DNA from: Pegea sp. RAD2-039
Taxonomy: Eukaryota; Chordata; Thaliacea; Salpida; Salpidae
Assembly: GCA_034620365.1 (NCBI GenBank)
Contig: JAQGEQ010000344.1
Coordinates: 186,001 to 250,000 of the forward strand
Direction: 5' to 3'
Length of the DNA stretch: 64,000 nt
A program made the position numbers and the translations under genes. Positions 50,101 through 59,634 of this stretch are shown piece after piece (position 1 is the stretch's first letter; each line of letters begins with the position of its first letter). The notes beneath the pieces are model-generated. The model was not told the origin of the DNA and did not search any database. It saw nothing but the letters and a program-made list of their open reading frames with translations.

Positions 50101-50421
50101 GATTGAAATGAAAGTATTGAAAGAAATTGAAGGATGTATTTGTTGTAGAAGTTGAAATGATAGATTTGATGAATATTTACATTTCAACCACAAAATTGGA
50201 GAATTTTTGAGAATTTGTTGAAAAATTTTCATTATTTTTCTTTGAGTTTGTTCCGAAATTGAATTTTTCATCTTCTGAAATAAAAATCAATAAAATTTGA
50301 AGAAAAAAATTAGGAATTAATCAACCTCAATAAAGAGAAGAAGACATTCACTACATTTGCTAGATTCAAAATCATTTTCTTCTAAAATTTTTATCCATTC
50401 ATTTATTTCATTTTCATTCAT
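47102..50421 (-). CDS. TELO2: TELO2 (TTT complex, PIKK maturation), 14 exons, complete
   Basis: HEAT-repeat scaffold of the Tel2-Tti1-Tti2 complex, which with R2TP/HSP90 stabilises mTOR, ATM, ATR and related kinases. Exons (minus): 50421-50326, 50274-50087, 50017-49838, 49781-49488, 49433-49268, 49171-49027, 48968-48848, 48793-48674, 48606-48408, 48358-48227, 48064-47948, 47890-47771, 47720-47436, 47377-47102; predicted 812 aa against 837 in human. The best matches are WKKVVEDRIEKKTRRF, QLVSVAGFLFYPFIQYFDR, TLDLLQTD and the C-terminal ETRQWLCDVIEAN. The acidic SDLDSDDD at residues 482-489 corresponds to the CK2-phosphorylated site that recruits PIH1D1. TGACGTCA motifs fill its introns and enter exons (for example MTSCLDHV, SDVTVG). 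Exons 1-5 are more divergent than the C-terminal half. Confidence 0.93.
48065..48226. repeat. 15-bp minisatellite of ACGTCATCAACAATC in a TELO2 intron
   Basis: About 11 imperfect copies of ACGTCATCAACAATC (variants ACGTCATAAAC, ACGTCATTAAC). Each carries the half-palindrome ACGTCA of the TGACGTCA motif. It fills the whole intron between exons 48358-48227 and 48064-47948. Confidence 0.92.
49185..49260. repeat. 20-bp tandem repeat around TGACGTCAT in a TELO2 intron
   Basis: Four copies of AAATTAGTGACGTCATCGAC in the intron between the exons 49433-49268 and 49171-49027, each with a complete TGACGTCA. Confidence 0.92.
50022..50083. repeat. 22-bp tandem repeat around TGACGTCATCA in a TELO2 intron
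   Basis: Three copies of AAAATGACGTCATCACTAGG-like sequence between exons 50274-50087 and 50017-49838; only the last few bases differ. Confidence 0.9.
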
Positions 50422-52349
50422 TTCTAATTATTTGTTTAAAAAAATAAATTTCCTGAATTTAAAAATCAAATAATTTTCTTACATGGAAAATTTTACAGAA
50501 ATTTTAGGAAATTTTTATAAAATATCAAAAAATATATAATATAATTTTTATTATTTAATAGAAAAACCAAAAAGATACAAAAATAATTAAATAAATAGTT
50601 ATACAAATATTGAAAAATAAAAAAGTTATTAATAACTTCAAAATTAAGTGATAAACTTAAAAAATATTAACTAAAAAATTTGTAGAAATGTAATTAACTA
50701 AACAACAACTTTTTCTAGTTTAAATTTTTAATAATAATTTTAATAATTTAAATACAATTTTTAAAAAAATTCTTTTTTAAGTATCAAATTAATTATAAGA
50801 AAATTAATTGATAAGAAGCACAAAATAAAACTGTTTCTATTTATATTACATAAAACTAAAAATTTATACAAAGATAAGTTCCTGAAAAAGTCTATTATAT
50901 AATACTTTTTGAAAAATTCAATCACTTTAAATAATTTAAAATTCTAACAGCTCAATAATAGAGAGAAAATAAATTTTTAACAAAATTTTATTTAAATGAA
51001 CATCAGCTTATTTCTATTTAAAAAAGGGGAAAACCCACAGTGAAAAAATTGGAATTCTTTTTTGTTGCTTCGTCTGCTTAACATTTTCTCTAACGTCTAT
51101 TTTACCTATTTTGAAACCTCGAAGTACTGCCAATAATATAAATTATTTAAAAAAGAAGAAAAAGCTTAAAGATCTGATAGAAACTATAAGCAAAGTTTAA
51201 TGAATTTCAATCACACTGTGATATTAGATTGGTGTTAGTGCAGCTATTTTCAACAAAATTATTAGACTAAGAAGATATTCTTTTCAACTGTAAATGTTAA
51301 ACACTAATGTAATCAAAATGACGGAAGAATACTTTACTATTTTAAATGTCGAACATATCACAAGCAGTATATTTTAAAAGCTTACAATTTATTCATGAAG
51401 TTAAAATTCAAACTAAACATAAAAATAAATAAATTGATAATTAAACAAGTTTAATAGATACACACAATTTAAGGTAGAATAATAAGTGAAGTCTATTTAG
51501 TTTAAAAATATAGTTTGAAAAATATAGCATCAAAACGGTATGAAACTCTGCAGTTATGAATTTATTATTGAGGCAGTTATGAATAATTATAGAGTAGATA
51601 CTATCTACACTAACATATGTGTGAAAGGCTTGAAGTTTCATCATTAATTTTCATCAGCTGTTTAAATATCAAGAATAAAATATTAAAAGTTGAAATTATT
51701 CTTGTTTGAAAGCAACACAACAATGTTTTTTCAATTTCAAAACGTTTTTAGATTTGCTATTTATTTGATAAACATTTACAGTTTAAGTAAAAATAGAAAT
51801 TAAATAAAACTTAATAAGATTTTATTCAAACACATTTATTCTAATTAGCTTTCATTTCAAATCGATTTTTTTTTTAACTTTTTAACTTGTTAAATTCGAC
51901 TAAGCTAAAAAACGATTAAAAGTTATAAAAATAATCTTTCTTAAATTTATTTGAAAGTAAGCAAATAAATATAATTTTGAGTATTTTATTTTTAATTCAA
52001 TTTTAAATATTAAACATTAACTAACTAATAATAATAGATTTTAAAATCTTTATAATCAACAACCAAAAAAAAGTTTATTATTTTGAAAACTTTATTTGTA
52101 AAAAGACAGAAAAGTCGTTCGGAATTACGTTTGTTAAAAAAATATTTTCATCTTACAAATTGTTAAAAATTCCTAGATATCTTTTTACTTCTGTTGCAAT
52201 GTTGAAACGTAAATTTAGAATTTAAACGTCACATCTAATTTTGTCAGTAATTATTTCTTTAACTTTTTCTTCACTTTTTTTCTTGTTTAAATTTGTATCA
52301 CTTTTACATTTATAAGACTGAATCAAGTTAATGATTTGATAAATATCTG
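50422..52349. other. Divergent intergenic region between TELO2 and the myotubularin gene
   Basis: 1.9 kb of very AT-rich DNA that must contain the promoters of both genes. No coding block is recognised; the minus frame at 51644-51441 has no support. Note that TGACGTCA is absent here although it is dense in both flanking genes. Confidence 0.5.
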
Positions 52350-55300
52350 ATGGAGCATATCAAAACACCAAAGGTAAGAATTCTCTCATAAATTTTATTT
52401 CTAAAACTTTTATTTGTTATTTTTATATTTAATTTCAACTTTTATGAATAATTTTGTTTTTTAAATTTTTGTTTATATTTTTTCTTTCTAATCTGTTTTC
52501 TTCTGTTTACATTAAAAAGTTGAAAATTTAATGATTAAAAAGTTGAAATATTTTTGAGTAATTAATAACTTGAATTCAACTTAATTCTTGTCAAGAAAAC
52601 TTATAGATAGATTTTATTAATTTGATTATTTAACTAATTAGAATGATTATTTTATGATTTTTTAGTTATAAAACTATTTGGAATAATTTTATAAATAATT
52701 TTTTTGCTTCACTTTTACAAATATTTCAAATAATTAATTTTTTATCATTAGAAAGTTTTGCAAAAAAAGATCTAATAATAAATTGTTGAAAGATTGTAAA
52801 TATTTCTAAATATAATAATATATATAATATTTTAAAGACTATTTTTTTAATGATTTAAACAGCTCAAAAAAATATGAAAATATAATTAACAATTATATAA
52901 ATTTTGTTGATAAAAAAGTAACTTGAAAATAAGTCATAAAAATATAATTTTTTTGTAAATTATATAAATTTTATCAATAAATTATTTTATTAAAAGACAA
53001 ATCTTGTAATTAGTGAAATTAAAGATGAAATTGTCAAACTTTCAATTCTAATTTTAATATTTTGTCACTTCTACATCCTGAACCTATAAAAGTTCCGATC
53101 GAAAATAGAACTTTTATTGATTTCAAATATAATTCAGGTTGAAAATGTCCGCCTCATTGAAAATCATTCTCGAAACAGTGACGTAGGCACGCTCTACCTC
53201 ACCGCGACTCATCTCATCTTTGTTGATTCCAAAAGAAGTAAGGAGAAATGGATTGTTCATTCTCACATTCAGCAAGTTGAAAAACTAAATTTGGTCCAAA
53301 GCGGATCTCCTCTTCGCATCAGGTTCGTTCCGCTTCACTGATTTCACTAACATTTCGTTCCGCTTCACTGATTCCACTTTTCAACAGATGCAAGAACTTT
53401 CAAGTCCTGAATTTTATCATCGCGCAAGAACGCGACTGTCACGATCTTCATTTATCACTTTGCAAGTTATCGCGACCAAGTCAGTGTTAATGACGTCATC
53501 ACCTTGTGGTAATTAACATGTTGTCATGACAGCAAGTTTAAGGGAGTTGTACGCTTTCACATATGTACCACGTGACCAGCAATTACTGACCAATCATGAG
53601 GTAGGTTGGGACATGTATCAGCTGACCAAAGACTTTATGCAAATGGGACTTCCCACTCTTCACTGGAAAATTTCACGAATCAATAACGAATTTGGTTTGT
53701 ATGACGTCATCATCGCTATTCACTGACGTCATCACTTGCTGCAGAAGTATGCAAGACGTATCCACCAATAATTTGTGTTCCTTCCATGGCAACTGCAGCT
53801 TTACTTCTGGGAAGTGCTGACTTCCGGTCCAAACATCGACTTCCGGTGCTTTCATATCGTCATAGCAACGGGGCGGCTGTTGTTAGGTGCGCGCAGCCGA
53901 TGTCAGGTTTCAATTCACGATCAATTGAAGATGAAGCTTATGTGGATTTGATTCGGAGATCGAAACCGCGTCCAAATGACTTCATGTATATCGTCGATAC
54001 GCGTCCTATGGTTAGTGACGTCATCACTGTATCTGTCATGTGGTTAGTGACGTCATCAATTGGCAGATTAACGCGATGGCGAATCGCGCTCAGGGCAAAG
54101 GTTATGAGAATACAGATTTCTATGAAAATATCAAATTTCATTTCTTGGGTATCGACAACATTCATGTGATGCGCGCAAGCCTTCATAAAATGCTCGATGG
54201 TAAGGCGTCGATGACGTCATCATCGCTACACTGACGTCATTGTTTGTAGCTTGTTGTGACGTGGAATCAAATGGAAATTGGCTAGATGCGTTGATAAGTA
54301 GTGGTTGGCAACGTCACGTGCACAGTGTCTTACAAGTGTCACGCTTCATTGCACATGTGAGTTTGTGACGTCATATGATTAGTTGTGATCGATGTAATGA
54401 CGTCACAGGCGGTTGGGATCGAAGGTCGAAGCGTTTTGGTGCATTGTAGTGACGGATGGGATAGAACAGCTCAAGTGTGCTCTCTAGCGGCGATTATGTT
54501 GGAATCGCGTTATCGAACCATCGATGGATTATTCGCGTTGATTCAACGTGAATGGTTGGATCTTGGACATAAATTTTCTGATCGCTGTGGACATCTAGAT
54601 CGCGATTCACGCGAAGTATCGCCGATTTTCACGCAATTTATCGACGCGGTGTGGCAATTACTTCGATTAAAACCAACAAGTTTTCAATTTAATGAGAAGT
54701 TGTTGATGGAACTTCATGATCATGTCTATTCTTGTCAATTTGGTACATTCCTTTGTAACTCAGCTCGTGAAAGAATCGATGAAAAGTAAGTCGGGTGATG
54801 ACGTCATCAGTTACTAATCGAATGACGTCATCAGTTTAAATACGAGTACTTACTCGTTGTGGGCATATATGACTGAGAAGATACCAATGTTTACTAATCC
54901 ATTTTTTTCAATCGAATCTTCAAAAGATCAACTTCTTCTTCCACCAACTCAACCTCATTTCGTCAAATTCTGGCTTGCAATGTATAGCAGGTTGGTTTGT
55001 GACGTCATCGAGTTGTATGTGTGACGTCATCGAGCGTGATGTATAGATACAGTTTGGGATTACAACCTCGTGAAAATCTTGAAAATGCCATGATAAAATT
55101 AAATGAACATGCTGTCAAGTTAGAAGCTGAAAAAACTTCTTTGAGAAAAGCAAAAAGTTTAATTCGTTCTGCTTTTGGTCTTATTAAAAGAAGATCTGAC
55201 CAAAATATTACTACAGGTTTGTTGTTATATTGTTGTGTGTTGTTGTTATTATTGTTTGTTGCTTTAGTTGTTGTTTGTTGCAATATTGTTGTTGTTATGA

Positions 55301-55678
55301 TTGTTGTTTGTTGCTATATTGTTGTTATTGTTGTTTGTAGTTGTTATTGTTGCTTTAGTTGTTGTTATTGTTTGTTGTTATGGTTACTTGTTGCTTCAAA
55401 AAAGTTCTTATGCTTAAGGGTCAACTTTATGTGGAGCGCTTACTTCGGTTAATCAAACTATCCTTAATAATAATGACGTCACAATAACTAATCACGTTAT
55501 CGATGAAGAATGTTCTACGTCATCAATTACTACGCGCGATGCTTGTGTGATGTATAAACGAGCAAGTGATGACGTCGATGATACGTCATCAATCTCGACA
55601 AGTCATGACGTAACTAGTGAAAAAATCAGTCCATCACTGACTGATTTGAAACTGACGTCATCAGATGAAGTAGCATAG
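52350..55678 (+). CDS. MTMR6/7/8: Myotubularin-related phosphatase, MTMR6/7/8 group (11 exons, complete)
   Basis: Phosphoinositide 3-phosphatase acting on PI3P and PI(3,5)P2 at endosomal membranes. Exons: 52350-52373, 53138-53322, 53388-53479, 53533-53694, 53745-54010, 54067-54199, 54250-54356, 54409-54785, 54835-54990, 55047-55216, 55419-55678; predicted 643 aa (human MTMR6 621). Starts [12 protein letters not shown] like MTMR6, then a PH-GRAM region ([14 protein letters not shown]), [49 protein letters not shown], and the active-site loop HCSDGWDRT with Cys336 and Arg342, so it should be active. FSDRCGHLD and EVSPIFTQF follow, then KFWLAMYSR and a coiled-coil-like segment. The Ser/Thr/Asp-rich C terminus (TSS, SDDVDD) is partly made from TGACGTCA-type repeats. 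At 54808-54834 two CATCAG acceptors compete; phase selects the second. The last exon is less certain. Confidence 0.94.
55217..55390. repeat. Imperfect (TTG)n-rich tract in the last MTMR intron
   Basis: GTTGTTGTTATTGTTTGTTG-type low-complexity sequence filling most of intron 55217-55418. It remains open in one frame, which is not considered coding. Confidence 0.85.
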
Positions 55679-55881
55679 CGTTCGTATGACGTCATCAGCA
55701 AATCTTCCATCAGTTGTTGAAATTAGAAATTTTTAGTTGAAATGTAATTGTTGATGACGTCATCGTCGATGTTAGCGCGCTTTAGATCTAGAATCCTCTT
55801 CCACTTTTTTGATCTTTCTCTTCTCTTTAGTGATCCTCTATCTTCGCAATCAACTTTTTTGATGTCATCTTTTTTCAGTGC

Positions 55882-55887
55882 AATAAA
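55882..55887 (+). promoter_or_regulatory. poly(A) signal AATAAA of the myotubularin gene
   Basis: AATAAA 204 bp after the stop at 55678, facing the minus-strand signal of PRUNE 20 bp away. Confidence 0.65.
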
Positions 55888-55907
55888 AATTGTAAAAACT
55901 TCAATCT

Positions 55908-55913
55908 TTTATT
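55908..55913 (-). promoter_or_regulatory. poly(A) signal AATAAA of PRUNE
   Basis: Minus-strand AATAAA 31 bp past the PRUNE stop. Together with 55882-55887 it makes a second tail-to-tail gene pair with overlapping 3' ends in this window. Confidence 0.65.
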
Positions 55914-55943
55914 TTCACGCGATTCAACGAAGCAGTGACGTCA

Positions 55944-58900
55944 TTAAGTGACGCGTAAGTGAGTGATGACGTCAACAACTGCAGGAAGAAGTTGCTTTCT
56001 TGTTGCTTGAACGAAACTCATCCTAAAATATTTACATTTGATCATTACTCGCTTTTATGACGTCATCAACTGACCTCAGAAGACGAAAGTGCAACTGATG
56101 AGGAAGCGAGGAAGATTTGAGGATCAGATGACTTTTTTGTGAGCAGATAGCGTCTGAAAACTAAAATTATATTAGTAACCATAACAACCAATCAGTAGCT
56201 ATAGAAACCAACCAGTAACCATAACAACCAATCAGTAGCTATAGAAACCAACCAGTAATTATATCAACCAATCAGTAGCTATAGCAACCAACCAGTAGCT
56301 ATAGAAGCCAACCAGTAGCTATAGAAACCAACCAGTAATTATATCAACCAATCAATAGCTATAGCAACCAACCAGTAGCTATAGAAACCAATCAGTAGCT
56401 ATAGAAACCAATCAGTAGCTATAGAAGCCAACCAGTAGCTATAGAAACCAATCAATAGCTATAGAAGCCAACCAGTAGCTATAGAAACCAATCAGTAGCT
56501 ATAGAAACAAACCAGTAGCTATAAAAACCAACCAGTAGCTATAGAAACCAATCAGTAGTTATAGAAACCAACCAGTAGCTATAGAAACTAACCAGTAGCT
56601 ATAGAAACCAATCAGTAGCTATAGAAGCCAACCAGTAGCTATAGAAACCAATCAGTAGCTATAGAAGCCAACCAGTAGCTATAGAAGCCAACCAGTAGCT
56701 ATAGAAACCAATCAGTAGCTATAGAAACAATCAGTAGCCAGTAGCTATAGTAGCTATAGAAGCCAACCAACCAGTAGTTATAGAAACCAACCAGTAGCTA
56801 TAGAAGCCAACCAGTAGCTATAGAAACCAATCAGTAGCTATAGAAACCAACCAGTAGCTATAGAAACCAACCAGTAGCTATAGAAGCCAACCAGTAGCTA
56901 TAGAAACCAATCAGCAGCTATAGAAACCAACCAGTAGCTATAGAAGCCAACCAGTAGCTATAGAAACCAATCAGTAGCCAACCAGTAGCTATAGAAACCA
57001 ATCAGTAGCTATAGAAACCAATCAGTAGCTATAGAAACCAACAGTAGCTATAGAAACCAACCAGTAGCTATAGAAACCAATCAGTAGCTATAGAAACCAA
57101 TCAGTAGCTATAGAAACCAATCAGTAGCTATAGAAGTAGCTATAGAAACCAATCAGTAGCTATAGAAACCAATCAGTAGCTATAGAAACCAACCAGTAGC
57201 TATAGAAACCAATCAGTAGCTATAGAAACCAACCAGTAGCTATAGAAACCAATATAGCTCAATCAGTAGCTATAGAAACCAATCAGTAGCTATAGCCAAC
57301 AGTAGCTATAGAAACCAATCAGTAGCTATAGAAACCAATCAGTAGCTATAGAAACCAACCAGTAGCTATAGAAGCCAACCAGTAGCTATAGAAGCCAACC
57401 AGTAGCTATAGAAACCAACCAGTAGCTATAGAAACCAATCAGTAGCTATAGAAGCCAACCAGTAGCTATAGAAACCAATCAGTAGCTATAGAAGCCAACC
57501 AGTAGCTATAGAAACCAATCAGTAGCTATAGAAACAAACCAGTAGCTATAGAAACCAACCAGTAGCTATAGAAACCAACCAGTAGCTATAGAAACCAATC
57601 AGTAGCTATAGAAACCAATCAGTAGCTATAGAAACCAATCAGTAGCTATAGAAGCCAACCAGTAGCTATATAAACCTACCAGTAGCTATAGAAGCCAATC
57701 AGTAGCTATAGAAACCAACCAGTAATTATATCAACCAACCAGTAGCTATAGAAACCAATCAGTAGCTATAGAAACCAATCAGTAGCTATAGAAGCCAACC
57801 AGTAGCTATAGAAACCAACCAGTAGCTATAGAAACCAACCAGTAGCTATAGAAACCAATCAGTAGCTATAGAAACCAATCAGTAGCTATAGAAACCAATC
57901 AGTAGCTATAGAAACCAAACAGTAGCAAAGATAAACCTTTTGAAGTAACTCTTCATCTTCTGAAAAGACGAGAATCGGTTTAAAATCTTGATCTTGTAAA
58001 AAGAGTCCAATCCACATCTTTACATCACTTTGTGACGTCATTCGTCGAATCGATTTGCTCCAATCCAATTTTTGAAACTTCTCTAAGCTCAGATGCATCG
58101 AGCTGATGATGACGTCATCAGTTGCAAGCTTCGCATCCTGTTTGCATCAATTAAAGCAGACGACACGGATGATGACGTCATCACCTTGCGAAGTAAATCA
58201 AAAGCTGAAAGTTGTGTGACGTCATATTTAGCTTCCATCAATTGATGACGTAATTGATTGTGATCGAAATCTTGCGCTAAATCGTTGATAGCTGATTGGT
58301 CGTCAGGCCAACTGCGTCCTCCACTTGTATCCACCACAATCGCTCCTACAAGTCTTGACGTCATCATATGATGTAGTAAATGACGTCACTTACCGACGAG
58401 AAGTTGACGTAAATCGCTAGGCAGCTGATTAGTATCGAAGTGATGACGTAATTGACGCCAGACTAATGTAGAACAAGATCCAATTGTTTCGTTGCAAATT
58501 GAAACTCCAACCGGAAGTTGTGTGACGTCAGTGGGTGGATGATGATCAATGACGTCAGTAACGCGCGTCTGAAGCGCTTTCAATTGACTTGTGAAGAGTT
58601 AGAACAAAACATGATTTGGTCAGGGGAATTACCTGATGATGACGTGGTGGTCTACAAGTGTGACTGATAAATTGAAGTCGTGGACCAGTTGATCAAGACC
58701 ACTGTCCACAAACAACATGGAATCGTGGACACATGGCAACGCAAGTTTGGTTGCTAGGTAAGTGATTTCAGTGCGCAGTTTCAAATCATCTTTCACGATA
58801 CTCATCACTGGTACACATAAGGCGTCCTGTATGACGTCACTGCTTAAATGATGACGTCACTACTTGAATGATGACGTCGCTACTCAAATGATGACGTCAT

Positions 58901-59084
58901 CTCTCACCGTCAAATGACTCTTCATCCATGACACAGCTAGAGCAGAAGCAAATGAATCAAGATCACAAGAACAATTTCCAACCACTAGATGGAGCTTTTG
59001 TCGAGTTGGAAGTTGAGATGATGTCATCAGATTTTGCAAATGAGGTGCAAGATCAGTAAGAAAGTCTTTGAGAGATCTTAACAT
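55944..59084 (-). CDS. PRUNE1: PRUNE exopolyphosphatase, DHH family (7 exons, complete)
   Basis: DHH-superfamily phosphoesterase; vertebrate PRUNE1 hydrolyses short-chain polyphosphate and cyclic nucleotides. Exons (minus): 59084-58908, 58826-58633, 58587-58394, 58345-58185, 58137-57937, 56160-56075, 56022-55944; predicted 363 aa, shorter than human PRUNE1 (453) because the disordered tail is missing. Metal-site motifs are present: VVGNCSCDLDS, LVDHHVI (the DHH signature), IDHHPP, ETIGSCSTLVW, and IVVDTSGG where the fourth Asp is expected; so probably active. DHHA2 region: LMEAKYDVTQLSAFDLLRK, later SFVQATRKQLLPA. The intron between exons 5 and 6 (56161-57936) is a minisatellite. The exon-6 acceptor ATAATTTTAG is chosen by phase over TTTTCAG seven bases on. 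It starts 109 bp after the stop of the CUSTOS-like gene on the same strand. Confidence 0.92.
56166..57930. repeat. 20-bp minisatellite, about 85-88 units, filling a PRUNE intron
   Basis: Unit AGTAGCTATAGAAACCAATC with alternatives CCAACC, GAAGCC and others. Most spacings are 20 bp, with several local breaks (near 56735, 56980, 57130, 57255, 57290). The left edge (56170-56240) shows a different-looking 40-bp dimer, AGTAACCATAACAACCAATC followed by the standard unit, repeated twice, which may preserve the founder form. Many units contain AACCAATCAG, which matches the CCAAT-box consensus. Confidence 0.96.
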
Positions 59085-59107
59085 GATAAATTAACAATTT
59101 ACAAAAA

Positions 59108-59110
59108 CTG
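59108..59110 (-). promoter_or_regulatory. Candidate trans-splice (or 5'-UTR) acceptor between CUSTOS-like gene and PRUNE
   Basis: On the minus strand a tract TTTCAAATTTTTTTTTCAG ends here, 23 bases before the PRUNE ATG and within the 109-bp gap after the upstream gene's stop. No AATAAA is present in the gap. This is the arrangement seen in operons resolved by spliced-leader trans-splicing, but a 5'-UTR cis intron with a donor inside the upstream gene is an alternative. Confidence 0.45.
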
Positions 59111-59193
59111 AAAAAAAAATTTGAAATTGAAAAAAAACCTAATCGGTAGCCTAGTACCGGTTGTCATGGCAATTAGTAATTGTCAACAAGCTT

Positions 59194-59622
59194 TCACTTC
59201 TTGCTTTCAGCAATGACGTCATCAGCGTCAATGACGACACCCGATAAATCGTCATCAGACGAATCGTTTGTAGCAAAAATCTTTCTTCGCTTCAATCGCG
59301 GCTTCTTCTGCTTATTTTCCACTTTCTTGATGACGTCATCATTTACAAACGCTTGAGAATCTTTCAACAACTTCACTCCACCACTAGAGGGCAACCGCGC
59401 GCGTTTTCGAGTGATGACGTCAACGTAATCGATGCAAGTGTCGTAATAGTTGGTTAATTTATCAGAAATAAACTTTTGTTGAGATTTTGAGATCTTGATC
59501 TCCATTCCACCGCCTACACTCTTCATCTGATCTTCTTCTTCTTTCTTCATCTTTTTAACTTCTTTCCGTTCGAAATCTTCACAAACAGCAGCAGATAACT
59601 GATCTTCATCAGAAGATGACAT
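59194..59622 (-). CDS. Small acidic/basic nuclear-type protein, CUSTOS (C12orf43)-like candidate
   Basis: Single-exon 142-aa frame ending 109 bp upstream of PRUNE on the same strand. Starts MSSSDEDQLSAAVCEDFERK; then a Lys/Glu-rich segment, a helix ISKSQQKFISDKLTNYYDTC, a basic stretch RLKRRKIF near residue 115 that could be a nuclear localisation signal, and an Asp/Ser-rich end. The order Ser-rich acidic start, a conserved central helix, then a basic segment resembles CUSTOS, a small nuclear protein linked to Wnt signalling in vertebrates; the similarity is weak, so this is a hypothesis. The peptides VDVI, NDDVI and ADDVI are each encoded by a GACGTCAT motif. Its compact frame and position make it likely to be a real gene. 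Confidence 0.65.
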   Translation of the reverse strand: MSSSDEDQLSAAVCEDFERKEVKKMKKEEEDQMKSVGGGMEIKISKSQQKFISDKLTNYYDTCIDYVDVITRKRARLPSSGGVKLLKDSQAFVNDDVIKKVENKQKKPRLKRRKIFATNDSSDDDLSGVVIDADDVIAESKK

Positions 59623-59634
59623 TTCAAACTTTGA

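Noticed and set aside
55748-55951. Plus-strand 67-codon frame and the overlapping basic minus-strand frame downstream of PRUNE
   Set aside because: PRUNE closes in phase at the TAA 55944-55946 with AATAAA just after it, and MTMR stops at 55678, so this is 3' UTR of both genes.
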